A stretch of 64,000 nucleotides of DNA from Sinorhizobium saheli (GTDB taxonomy: Bacteria > Pseudomonadota > Alphaproteobacteria > Rhizobiales > Rhizobiaceae): positions 186,001 through 250,000 of the forward strand of contig NZ_LNQB01000102.1 of NCBI RefSeq assembly GCF_001651875.1, read 5' to 3'. Position numbers and translations under genes: made by a program. Shown piece by piece: positions 17,435 to 25,335 of this stretch (the first letter of the stretch is position 1; every line of letters starts with the position of its first letter). Below the pieces are notes generated by a model that did no database searches, was not told where the DNA came from, and saw only the letters and a list, made by a program, of their open reading frames with translations.

Positions 17435-18816
17435 GCGGTCACTTTCTTCAGGTGATAGGATTTCGGGCGGGTGAGATTATGGAAGCCGAGGATCGAGAGC
17501 GAGCCGCCGCGGCCGGTCTCCTTGACGCCCGTCCAGCAGAGCGCCGGGTCGAGATAGTCGGCGCGGTTCATGAAGACGGTGCCGGTTTCAAGCTCGCGGC
17601 CGATGCGGCCGGCGCGCTCGGCGTCCTTCGTCCAGAGCGAGGCGGTGAGGCCGTACTGGCTGTCGTTCATCAGTTCGATCGCCTCGGCGTCGTTCCTGAC
17701 CTTCATGATGCCGACGGCCGGGCCGAAGGTCTCCTCGCGCATGAACTCCATCGAGTGATCGACATCGACGAGGATCTGCGGCGCGAGGTAGGCGCCGCCG
17801 TCGTCCTGCGGGAAAAGCTTCGGGTCGACCAGCGCCCTGGCGCCCTTGGCCACCGCGCCGGCGACCTGACGGCGCACGGTTTCGGCGAAACGCCTGTTGG
17901 CCATCGGACCGAGCGTCGTCTCCGGATCGAGCGGGTCGCCGAGCCTGTAGTTGGAGACCCAGGCAACGGACTTCTCGACAAAGGCGTCGTAGAGCGATTC
18001 ATGCACGTAGATGCGCTCGATGCCGCAGCAGCATTGGCCGGAATTATAGGTCGCGCCGTCCATCAGCGTATCGACGGCAGCCTCAAGGTCCGCGTCCTCC
18101 ATCACGTAGCCCGGATCCTTGCCGCCGAGTTCGAGGCCGAGGCCGGTGAAGGTGCCTGCCGCGGCGCGCTCGATCGAGCGCCCGCCTTCGACCGAGCCGG
18201 TGAAATTGATGAAGTCGAAGCTCTTGGCGGCAATCAGCGCCGCCGTCGTCTCATGATCGAGGAAGAGGTTCTGGAACACGTCCGCGGGCACGCCCGCTTC
18301 GACGAAGGCGCGCACCATGCGCTCGCCGACGAGGATCGTCTGGCTCGCATGCTTGAGGATCACCGTATTGCCGGCCATCAGCGCCGGGGCGACCGTGTTG
18401 ATGGCGGTCATATAGGGATAGTTCCACGGCGCGATGACGAAGACGACGCCATGCGGCTCGCGCTCGATGCGCCGCTCGAAGCGGTCGCTCTCCTCGACGA
18501 CGATCGGCTTCAGCGCGTCGGCCGCGATCGAAGCGACGTAGTTGGAGCGCTCGTTGAAGCCCTTGAACTCGCCGCCATAGCGCACCGGCCGGCCCATCTG
18601 CCAGGCAAGCTCCGGCACCACCTCGTCCACCATCTCGTTGAGCCGCGCGACGCCGGCAAGCACCAGCTTGACGCGCTCATCGAGCGGGCGCTTCGCCCAG
18701 CCCTTCTGCGCGAGACGCGCGCGTGCCACGGCGTCCTTGGCGCGCTCGAGCGGCATGGCCGGACGTTCGGCGTAAACCGAGCCGTCGACGGGCGAAATGC
18801 ACTGGATCATCGTCAT
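17431..18816 (-). CDS. NAD(P)-dependent aldehyde dehydrogenase
   Basis: The 461-residue protein has the full ALDH pattern: APWNYPYMTAINTVAPAL, FTGSVEGGRSI, the catalytic Glu in LELGGKDPGYV and the catalytic Cys263 in NSGQCCCGIER, where three Cys in a row are notable. It converts an aldehyde to its acid. The ATG at 18816 has AGGAAG 6 bases upstream; a long in-frame extension to 19068 runs through a GC-rich mosaic repeat and is not coding. It overlaps the alcohol dehydrogenase start by 4 bases, so the pair would carry a primary alcohol to a carboxylate. Confidence 0.93.
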   Translation of the reverse strand: MTMIQCISPVDGSVYAERPAMPLERAKDAVARARLAQKGWAKRPLDERVKLVLAGVARLNEMVDEVVPELAWQMGRPVRYGGEFKGFNERSNYVASIAADALKPIVVEESDRFERRIEREPHGVVFVIAPWNYPYMTAINTVAPALMAGNTVILKHASQTILVGERMVRAFVEAGVPADVFQNLFLDHETTAALIAAKSFDFINFTGSVEGGRSIERAAAGTFTGLGLELGGKDPGYVMEDADLEAAVDTLMDGATYNSGQCCCGIERIYVHESLYDAFVEKSVAWVSNYRLGDPLDPETTLGPMANRRFAETVRRQVAGAVAKGARALVDPKLFPQDDGGAYLAPQILVDVDHSMEFMREETFGPAVGIMKVRNDAEAIELMNDSQYGLTASLWTKDAERAGRIGRELETGTVFMNRADYLDPALCWTGVKETGRGGSLSILGFHNLTRPKSYHLKKVTA

Positions 18817-18864
18817 GATCGTCTTCCTGCTTCTGCTTTCAAATTGAAATGCGGGTCGGGGGTT

Positions 18865-19020
18865 TCCCCTCCCAACCCCTCCCCACAAGGGGGAGGGACT
18901 TACCCTGCGGCACCGCCTCGCGCCACGCAACGCCTCCACAAGTGGTGGCGGGTCAGGCGAGCGAAGTCGGTGCCGCAGGCTAGGCCCCTCCCCCTTGTGG
19001 GGAGGGGTTGGGGAGGGGTA
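18865..19020. repeat. GC-rich mosaic inverted repeat
   Basis: Two ~50-base imperfect inverted arms are built on ACCCCTCCCCACAAGGGGGA and its complement. They flank a short centre and fill the space between the aldehyde dehydrogenase and glutamine-synthetase-like genes. The same arms recur at 30147-30350 and 33300-33454, so this is a dispersed intergenic element. Inside an operon it could fold in mRNA and uncouple expression of the flanking genes. Confidence 0.8.
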
Positions 19021-19034
19021 AAACCCGCAAGCTC

Positions 19035-20405
19035 CTACGCCCTTTCGAAACCGCGCGCGACCTCCCAATCGGTCACCCGCCGGTCATATTCCGTCTGCTC
19101 CCACCGCGCGGCATGGACATAGTGGTCGACGACCTCCTCGCCGAAGGCCGCACGCAGCATCGTCGAGCCGGAAAGCGCCTCTGTCGCATCCCGGAGCGTG
19201 TGCGGAATCTCGCGCACGTCCGTGCCGTGATAGGCGTCGCCGACGAACGGCGCTTCCAGTTCCATCTTGTTCTCGATGCCGGAGATGCCGGCGGCGAGCA
19301 GAGCGGCAAAGGCGAGATAGGGATTGAGATCGGAGCCGCCGACGCGGCATTCGATACGGATCGCCTTGGTGTCCTCGCCGCAGAGGCGATAACCGGCCGT
19401 CCGGTTGTCCTTGCTCCAGATCGCCTTGGTCGGCGCGAAGGTGCCTGCCATGAAGCGCTTGTAGGAGTTGATATAGGGCGCCAGGAAATAGGTGATCTCG
19501 CTCGCATGGGCAAGCAGCCCCGCCACATAATGGCGCATCAGCTCCGACATGCCGTATTGCGCCGCCTTGTCGAAGAACAGCGGCGTCTCGCCGTCGGCGC
19601 TCCAGAGCGACTGGTGGATGTGAGACGAGGAGCCGGCGGCCGAATAGTTCCACTTGGCCAGGAAAGTGATCGCCTTGCCGCGCTGCCAGGCGATCTCCTT
19701 GCAGCCGTTCTTGATGATTGCATGGCGGTCGGCCATCGTCAGCGCGTCGGCATAGCGCACGTTGATCTCCTCCTGGCCGGCGGAAGCCTCGCCCTTGGAG
19801 TTCTCGACCGGGATGCCGGCACCCTGGAGGCCGTTGCGGATCGCCCGCATCACGTCCTCTTCCTTGGTCGTCTGGAAGATGTGGTAATCCTCGTTGTAGC
19901 CGCTGGCGAGCTGCAGGTCGCGATATCCGGAGAGCCGCGCATCGTCATAGGACTGGTCGAACAGGAAGAATTCGAGCTCGCTCGCCATGAAGGCCTTGAG
20001 GCCCATGGCTTCCAGCCTCGCCACCTGCTTCTTCAGGATCGCCCGCGGCGAATGCGGCACCTCTTCGTGGGTATGGTGGTCGAGGACGTCGCAGAGGACC
20101 AGCGCGGTGCCTTCGAGCCAGGGAATGCGCCGGAGCGTCGAGAGATCCGGCTTCATCGTATAGTCGCCGTACCCCTTCTCCCAACTCGTGGCCTTGTAGC
20201 CCTGGACGGTCTCCATCTCGAGGTCGGTCGCCAGCAGGTAGTTGCAGCTATGCGTCTCCTTCCAGGCGCTCTCGACGAAGTACTCCGCGTGAAACCGCTT
20301 GCCCATCAGGCGGCCCTGCATGTCCACCTGGCAGGCGAGCACCGTGTCGATGCGGCCCTCGGCCACGTCCTTCTTCAGCTCGTCAAACGTATAAGTCGCA
20401 CTCAT
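19035..20405 (-). CDS. Glutamine synthetase-family gamma-glutamyl-amine ligase
   Basis: The 456-residue protein has GS catalytic blocks: metal-binding Glu in FMASELEFFLF, NSKGEASAGQEEINVRYADAL, the ATP/metal GSSSHIHQSLW and substrate Arg segments (AGYRLCGEDTKAIRIECRVGGSDLNPYLAFAALLAAG). Length and the LACQVDMQGRLMGKR start fit PuuA/IpuC-like ligases that join glutamate to an amine rather than the classical nitrogen-assimilation GSI (about 470 residues, regulated by adenylylation). Neighbours are an APC permease upstream and aldehyde and alcohol dehydrogenases downstream, which suggests an imported amine is glutamylated before oxidation. Classical GS activity cannot be excluded. Confidence 0.88.
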   Translation of the reverse strand: MSATYTFDELKKDVAEGRIDTVLACQVDMQGRLMGKRFHAEYFVESAWKETHSCNYLLATDLEMETVQGYKATSWEKGYGDYTMKPDLSTLRRIPWLEGTALVLCDVLDHHTHEEVPHSPRAILKKQVARLEAMGLKAFMASELEFFLFDQSYDDARLSGYRDLQLASGYNEDYHIFQTTKEEDVMRAIRNGLQGAGIPVENSKGEASAGQEEINVRYADALTMADRHAIIKNGCKEIAWQRGKAITFLAKWNYSAAGSSSHIHQSLWSADGETPLFFDKAAQYGMSELMRHYVAGLLAHASEITYFLAPYINSYKRFMAGTFAPTKAIWSKDNRTAGYRLCGEDTKAIRIECRVGGSDLNPYLAFAALLAAGISGIENKMELEAPFVGDAYHGTDVREIPHTLRDATEALSGSTMLRAAFGEEVVDHYVHAARWEQTEYDRRVTDWEVARGFERA

Positions 20406-20481
20406 CTGTGCCGTCCAATCCCGTTTTCATTTTCCTGAGCAGACGCGACCCGGCCATGGCCGGGTCGCGCTTTCGAAATGG

Positions 20482-21978
20482 TCAGACCGTAACGGCCGTC
20501 GCCGCCTTTTCCTGGTGCTCGAGCGCGAACTCCTCCTCCGGCGAAAGGATGAGCCGGTGCCGGCCGACGAGCGCGAAATAGGCGATGCCGATCGCAAACC
20601 ATGCGGCCACCCCGTACACGCCAGCACGGTATGCCGGGTCGAGCAGTTGGAAGTAGACCGTGACGAGCGCGATGACGATCGTCGCGACTGCCCCCGGTAT
20701 GCCGAACGGGCTCACATAAGGCCGTTCGATATAAGAATGGCCCTTCCTCAATATTATGAACGAAATCGCTTGAGCCACATAGGAGCACATGGCGCCGAAG
20801 ACCGCCATGTTCAGCAGCGTGCCGCCGATCGCGACCGCGGACTTGTCCGCCTCGAGGGTGAAGAACAGGAACAGCATGATGGCGAGACCGACGCATGCCC
20901 CGAAGATCATGGCGAAATGCGGCGTCTTGCCCTTGTGGTGCGTCACCGACAGGAAGGTCGGAAAGTAACCTGCCCGCGACAGCGAATAGATCTGTCGTCC
21001 CTGCGCGAAGATGATGGTGTGGAAGGAGGCAATCAGCCCGATGATCGCGACGAAGGCCAGAAGCTTGGCCGCGGTGTCGCCGTAGATCGCCCGGAAGCCG
21101 TCGAGCAGCGGTTCGCCCGACTTGCCGAGCGCGGCTGCGCCGACGCCAACCACGGAAGGGTTGAGGAACAGGATCATGGTGGCGGAGAAGATGAGGGTCA
21201 GCATCCCCAGGATGATGCCCTTCGGCATGTCCCTCTGGGGCGCAATCGACTCTTCCGCCGCAAGAGGCAGCTGTTCGATCGCGAGGAACAGCCAGACCGC
21301 GAAGGGAAGGCACGCGAGCGCACCGCCGAGACCCATCGGAAGGAACGGCCCGTTGCCGCCTTCGATCGCCGCACCGTCCGGGCCGATATTCATCGCCCAG
21401 GTCATGAAGTCGATGTTCGGGATCGCCGAGACCCAGAAGACGCCGAGCACCGCCAGTGCCATCAGGCAGACGATCACCGTCACCTTGAAGGATAGCTCGA
21501 CGCCGATGATGTTGAGACCGACGAAGACGATATAGCCGACGATCCACCAGACCGGCTGGAAGGAAGCGGACGTGCCGAAGATGCTCCCGAGATAGGAACC
21601 GATGAAGAAGACGATGACCGCCGGCGTCAGCACGTATTCGACGTTTTCACAAAGGCCGGTGACGAAGCCGCCCCACGGGCCCATCGACGTACGGGCAAAG
21701 GAATAGGCCGCGCCGGTATGCGGCAGGGCGGCGCCCATCTCGGCGATCGAGAACGTCAGACCGAGATACATGATCGCGATCAGCACCGTGGCGATTGCCA
21801 TTCCGCCCCAGCCACCGCTCGCGAGCCCGAGGTTCCATCCCGAAAAATGACCGGAAATGACGGCGCCGACGCCGAGCGCCCAGAGCGACCAGACGCCTGC
21901 ATATCGCCTGAGGCCGCGCTGCTCGAAATAGGTAGTATCCGCCTTCTTGTATTTCACACCTGCTGGTTGGCTCTCCAT
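20482..21978 (-). CDS. APC-superfamily permease, ethanolamine-permease-like
   Basis: The 498-residue protein has about twelve hydrophobic segments starting at residue ~28 (WSLWALGVGAVISGHFSGWN), with the APC consensus GVGAVISG in helix 1 and ALPHTGAAYSFARTSMGPWGGF around helix 3. The helix 1 pattern GHFSGWNLGL and the C-terminal RLILSPEEEFAL tail resemble the Eat ethanolamine-permease branch. It is a secondary amine/amino-acid symporter in the inner membrane. It lies 76 bases upstream of the GS-like ligase on the same strand, so it probably feeds that enzyme. Ethanolamine or a related amino alcohol is the best guess. Confidence 0.85.
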   Translation of the reverse strand: MESQPAGVKYKKADTTYFEQRGLRRYAGVWSLWALGVGAVISGHFSGWNLGLASGGWGGMAIATVLIAIMYLGLTFSIAEMGAALPHTGAAYSFARTSMGPWGGFVTGLCENVEYVLTPAVIVFFIGSYLGSIFGTSASFQPVWWIVGYIVFVGLNIIGVELSFKVTVIVCLMALAVLGVFWVSAIPNIDFMTWAMNIGPDGAAIEGGNGPFLPMGLGGALACLPFAVWLFLAIEQLPLAAEESIAPQRDMPKGIILGMLTLIFSATMILFLNPSVVGVGAAALGKSGEPLLDGFRAIYGDTAAKLLAFVAIIGLIASFHTIIFAQGRQIYSLSRAGYFPTFLSVTHHKGKTPHFAMIFGACVGLAIMLFLFFTLEADKSAVAIGGTLLNMAVFGAMCSYVAQAISFIILRKGHSYIERPYVSPFGIPGAVATIVIALVTVYFQLLDPAYRAGVYGVAAWFAIGIAYFALVGRHRLILSPEEEFALEHQEKAATAVTV

Positions 21979-22137
21979 GCCCTTCTCTCCTGTTCAAGCT
22001 TGTGTGGGCGCATACAAACGTGGGCTTTCCGCCTTCGTCTCGAATGTCAGCGCCGGCTCTTGATCAGCACCGCCCTCTGTCCCCGTCTTTGCCGGTGGGC
22101 GATGCATTCACCGCGGCTTTGCCGCTCCCCAGGGTCT

Positions 22138-22962
22138 TTATTGTGCCGGAAGGGCGGCTACGCCTTTGGCGAGCAGTCCTGCCAGATAATCGGCCATGAC
22201 CCTCTGGCCGATCTCGTTGCGGATGAGATCGTTGCGGATCTCGATCATGACGTTCGGCACCCGAAAGCGGATGCCGTATTCGATCAGGCTGTGCGTGACG
22301 CCGTCGGCCGGCCCGTAGGGCTCGTTGCGGCGGATGTCGTAACCCACGTCTCCGTCGGCAGCGGCCGCGAGCATGCGGTCGGCCAGCCGGCTGTCGGCGT
22401 CGTGCAGGATGCCGATTTCGACGGAGCGGGGCTCGCCGAAATAGACCGGCGTGAAGCTGTGCATGGTGACGAGAACGGGCCGCCCGCCAGCGGCCTTGCG
22501 GTCGCCGACGAGCCGCGAAACCGCATCGTGAAACGGCTCGTAGATCTCCTCCACCCTCGCCTGCCGCTCCGCCGCCGACATCGTCCCGTTGCCCGGCACC
22601 TCGTAGACTTCGCTGACGACCGGCGTCGCGGCATCGGACTCGGGCGGCCTGTTGCAGTCGTAGACGAGCCGCGAAAAGCGTTGATGAACGAGCGTCGCGT
22701 CGAACCGTTCGGCGAGCAGCCTCGCGACCGCCAACGCCCCCGGATCCCAGGCGATGTGGCTCTCGAGCGCCTCCTTCGAGAGGCCGAGCGTTCCCAGGCG
22801 CTCGGGCAGACGGCTGGACGCGTGCTCGCAGACGAAGAGGAGTTCTCCCTTCGCGTTTGCGTTCTCGATGGCGACCGGGCCGCCCTCTGCCTGCGTCAAA
22901 AGCCCCGTCAAAACCGGTTCCCCACTGCCTCGCCTGACGATTTTGTGAAGAGAATTCTTCAC
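22138..22962 (-). CDS. N-formylglutamate amidohydrolase-family hydrolase
   Basis: The 274-residue protein belongs to PF05013: LLFVCEHASSRLPERLGTLGL, HIAWDPGALAVARLLAE, FSRLVYDCNRPP, VTMHSFTPVYFGEPRSVEIGILHDAD and MIEIRNDLIR, all blocks of the zinc-dependent amidohydrolases that release glutamate from N-acyl glutamate. It is the first gene of the minus-strand amine run, so it may release glutamate from a gamma-glutamyl product instead of serving histidine breakdown (no hut genes are nearby). The start is a GTG at 22962 without a clear ribosome site and within a palindrome; a leadered or somewhat later start is possible. Confidence 0.87.
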   Translation of the reverse strand: MKNSLHKIVRRGSGEPVLTGLLTQAEGGPVAIENANAKGELLFVCEHASSRLPERLGTLGLSKEALESHIAWDPGALAVARLLAERFDATLVHQRFSRLVYDCNRPPESDAATPVVSEVYEVPGNGTMSAAERQARVEEIYEPFHDAVSRLVGDRKAAGGRPVLVTMHSFTPVYFGEPRSVEIGILHDADSRLADRMLAAAADGDVGYDIRRNEPYGPADGVTHSLIEYGIRFRVPNVMIEIRNDLIRNEIGQRVMADYLAGLLAKGVAALPAQ

Positions 22963-23005
22963 GAATCAAGGCATGTCAATGAGAATTTGAAACGATCTCT
23001 TCAAA
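22945..23005. promoter_or_regulatory. Paired palindromes between amine operon and RpiR gene, candidate operators
   Basis: Two interrupted palindromes lie in the divergent region: GTGAAG-N6-CTTCAC at 22945-22962 and TTTGAA-N8-TTCAAA at 22986-23005. Both have GAA/TTC half-sites, as expected for one dimeric regulator acting on both transcripts. The RpiR product encoded beside them is the natural candidate, by inference. Confidence 0.5.
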
Positions 23006-23081
23006 ATTGCGATTGACTTCGATTGTGACGGCGATGTTTAATTTCTCACAAGCCGGCGAAGACCGGCCGAGGGGCAGAACA

Positions 23082-23960
23082 TTGAACGGTAATGCGACAT
23101 CCATGACGGTGTCGGATGTGATCAACGCACATTTCCCGGCGCTGACGCGCGCCGAGAAACGATTGGCGGAGACACTTCTCGACAACTATCCCGTGTCCGG
23201 TCTCGGCTCGATCACGACGGTCGCCGAGAACGCCGGCGTATCGACGCCGACGGTCGCCCGCATGGTTCAGAAGCTCGGCTTCCGCGGATTTCCGGACTTC
23301 CAGGCAAGGTTGCATCAGGAACTCGAGGCGACGATCTCCAATCCGATCGCCAAGCATGACCGCTGGGCGGCGAGCGCCCCGGGCACGCACACGCTCAACC
23401 GCTTCGCCGACGCGATCATGGGCAACATGCGCGAGACGCTGTCGCAGATCGACCCCGCCGAATTCGACGCCGCCGCAGCCCTGGTCGCCGATCGCAAGCG
23501 CCACGTCTATCTCGTCGGCGGGCGCATCACCCGCTCGCTTGCCGACTATCTCTTCACCCATCTCCAGGTCATCCGCACCGGCGTCACCCAGATCGCCGTC
23601 AATCCGAGCTCCTGGCCGCATTACGTGCTCGACATGAAACAGGACGACGTCCTGATCCTGTTCGACATCCGCCGCTACGAGCAGGAGATGGAAACGCTCG
23701 CCCGTTTCGCTCGCAGCCGCGGCGTCGAGATCGTCCTCTTCACCGACCAATGGGGTTCGCCCGTCGCCAAATCCTCGTCCAAGGTCTTCCGCGCCCAGAT
23801 CGAGGTGCCCTCGGCCTGGGACAGTTCTGTCATGCTCCTCTTCCTCGTCGAGGCCCTGATCGAGGCCGTGCAGAGCACGAACTGGGACGCGACCCGCGAT
23901 CGCATGAAGACGCTGGAAGGGCTGTTCGATTCAACGCGCATCTTTCGCAAGCCGGTCTAG
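23082..23960 (+). CDS. MurR/RpiR-family transcriptional regulator
   Basis: The protein (292 residues from the chosen start) has an N-terminal HTH_6 domain (LTRAEKRLAETLLDNYP then TTVAENAGVSTPTVARMVQKLGFRGFPDFQ, the recognition helix) and a C-terminal SIS phosphosugar-type domain (VYLVGGRITRSLADYLFTHLQ...). It is divergent from the five-gene amine operon, whose promoter it likely controls. Starts considered: TTG 23082 with GAGGGG 7 bases upstream (used here), ATG 23103, and ATG 23034 without a good site. In this branch the SIS domain may bind a non-sugar effector. Confidence 0.87.
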   Translation: MNGNATSMTVSDVINAHFPALTRAEKRLAETLLDNYPVSGLGSITTVAENAGVSTPTVARMVQKLGFRGFPDFQARLHQELEATISNPIAKHDRWAASAPGTHTLNRFADAIMGNMRETLSQIDPAEFDAAAALVADRKRHVYLVGGRITRSLADYLFTHLQVIRTGVTQIAVNPSSWPHYVLDMKQDDVLILFDIRRYEQEMETLARFARSRGVEIVLFTDQWGSPVAKSSSKVFRAQIEVPSAWDSSVMLLFLVEALIEAVQSTNWDATRDRMKTLEGLFDSTRIFRKPV

Positions 23961-24088
23961 GAGGATCCGGCCGAAGCATGACGTTCCCGAAACGGAAGAC
24001 ATCAAGGGAGGTGCAAAAGACGCCGTCACGCAGGGGCTCGACAGCGGGTCATTCCGAAGCCGGCACCTCGGCGCGGACGGGACAGAGC

Positions 24089-24106
24089 CTGTCACATAAG
24101 TTTCAT
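24089..24106 (+). promoter_or_regulatory. Pho-box-like site upstream of the ABC importer
   Basis: The sequence CTGTCAC-ATAA-GTTTCAT has the 7-4-7 direct-repeat design of PhoB boxes (consensus CTGTCAT-N4-CTGTCAT), with three departures from consensus and the usual A/T spacer. It lies 57 bases before the GTG start of the binding-protein gene. Binding by PhoB is inferred. Confidence 0.55.
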
Positions 24107-24162
24107 CGCACCTCTTTAACAGCATCGCCGAAATTGGCTGAAAACCCATAAGGAGAACACCA

Positions 24163-25266
24163 GTGATTTCAAAGACTCAACGCCTGCTCTCGCTCTCGAC
24201 CGCCATGCTGCTCGCAACGACGGCCATCGCCGCGGCCGAGCCGAGCGAAGAGCTGATCGCCGCCGCCAAGAAGGAAGGCACGCTGACCACGATCGCCCTT
24301 CCGCATAGCTGGTGCGGCTACGGCGACATCATTGCCGGCTTCAAGGCCAAGTACGGCATCGAAGTCAACGAACTGAACCCCGACGCCGGCTCCGGCGACG
24401 AGATCGAAGCCATCAAGGCCAACAAGGGCAACACCGGCCCGCAAGCCCCCGACGTCATCGACGTCGGCCTCTCCTTCGGTCCCTCGGCCAAGGCCGAAGG
24501 CCTGATCCAGCCCTACAAGGTCTCGACCTGGGACACGATCCCGGACAGCGCCAAGGACGCCGACGGCTACTGGTACGGCGACTATTACGGCGTTCTCTCC
24601 TTCGTCGTGAACACCGATATCGTCAAGGAAGTGCCGAAGGACTGGGCCGACCTCAAGAAGCCGGACTATGCGAACGCGGTCGCGCTCGCCGGCGATCCGC
24701 GCGCCTCGAACCAGGCCGTGCAGGCCGTCTATGCCGCCGGTCTCGCCGCCGGTGAAACGGACGCCGCCAAGGCGGGTGAAGCCGGCCTCGCCTTCTTCGC
24801 CGAAGTCAACAAGGCCGGCAATTTCGTCCCCGTCATCGGCAAGTCCGCCTCGCTCGCCCAGGGCTCGACGCCGATCATCATCGCCTGGGACTATAACGGC
24901 CTCTCCTGGCGCGACAGCCTGAACGGCAACCCGCCGGTCGAGGTCGTTGTTCCGGCCTCCGGCGTCGTCGCCGGCGTCTATGTCCAGGCGATCTCCGCCT
25001 TCGCCCCGCATCCGAACGCCGCCAAGCTCTGGATGGAATATCTCTATTCGGACGAAGGTCAGCTCGGCTGGCTCAAGGGCTATTGCCACCCGATCCGCTT
25101 CAACGACCTCGTCAAGAACGGCAAGGTTCCGCAGGAAATGCTCGACAAGCTGCCGCCGGCGGCCTCCTACGAAAAGGCCGTCTTCCCGACCCTCGAAGAG
25201 CAGGCCAAGGGCAAGGAAGCGATCACCACCAAGTGGGACAGCGTCGTCGGCGCCAACGTCCAGTAA
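24163..25266 (+). CDS. ABC transporter periplasmic substrate-binding protein (Fbp/PotD/PhnS type)
   Basis: The 367-residue protein has a signal peptide (RLLSLSTAMLLATTAIAAAEP) and a class II/type F binding-protein body (KKEGTLTTIALPHSWCGYGDIIAGFKAKYG, APDVIDVGLSF, PIIIAWDYNG, AFAPHPNAAKLWMEYLYSDEGQ). It starts at a GTG with a strong AAGGAG site. It leads a four-gene importer. Members of this family bind ferric ion, polyamines, or 2-aminoethylphosphonate; the Pho-box-like site upstream favours a phosphorus-containing ligand, but this is inference. A stem-loop separates it from the permease genes, in line with higher expression of the binding protein. Confidence 0.9.
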   Translation: MISKTQRLLSLSTAMLLATTAIAAAEPSEELIAAAKKEGTLTTIALPHSWCGYGDIIAGFKAKYGIEVNELNPDAGSGDEIEAIKANKGNTGPQAPDVIDVGLSFGPSAKAEGLIQPYKVSTWDTIPDSAKDADGYWYGDYYGVLSFVVNTDIVKEVPKDWADLKKPDYANAVALAGDPRASNQAVQAVYAAGLAAGETDAAKAGEAGLAFFAEVNKAGNFVPVIGKSASLAQGSTPIIIAWDYNGLSWRDSLNGNPPVEVVVPASGVVAGVYVQAISAFAPHPNAAKLWMEYLYSDEGQLGWLKGYCHPIRFNDLVKNGKVPQEMLDKLPPAASYEKAVFPTLEEQAKGKEAITTKWDSVVGANVQ

Positions 25267-25274
25267 TCTCCTTT

Positions 25275-25303
25275 GCCTCCCCGCCTTCGCCGGGCGGGGA
25301 GGC
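25275..25303 (+). terminator. Stem-loop after the binding-protein gene (attenuator or mRNA stabiliser)
   Basis: A perfect 11-bp GC-rich stem (GCCTCCCCGCC / GGCGGGGAGGC) with a 7-base loop lies 8 bases after the stop at 25266 and is followed by only a short mixed CTTCCCCTT tract. This is the common binding-protein/permease arrangement that lets the first gene be expressed above the rest. Confidence 0.7.
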
Positions 25304-25335
25304 TTCCCCTTGAAGACGGGATAGCCGAAGCCTCG

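Noticed and set aside
18865-19020. CRISPR array or transposon ends
   Set aside because: The repeats are inverted, imperfect and not regularly spaced, and no cas or transposase gene is present. They fit dispersed intergenic mosaic elements.
18817-19068. N-terminal extension of the aldehyde dehydrogenase
   Set aside because: It runs through the mosaic repeat 18865-19020, and a good ribosome site precedes the ATG at 18816.
23978-24151. 57-codon frame between the RpiR and binding-protein genes
   Set aside because: It is Arg/Ser/Thr-rich without domain or membrane character, the AGGAGG is too far from its ATG, and it covers the Pho-box-like promoter region.
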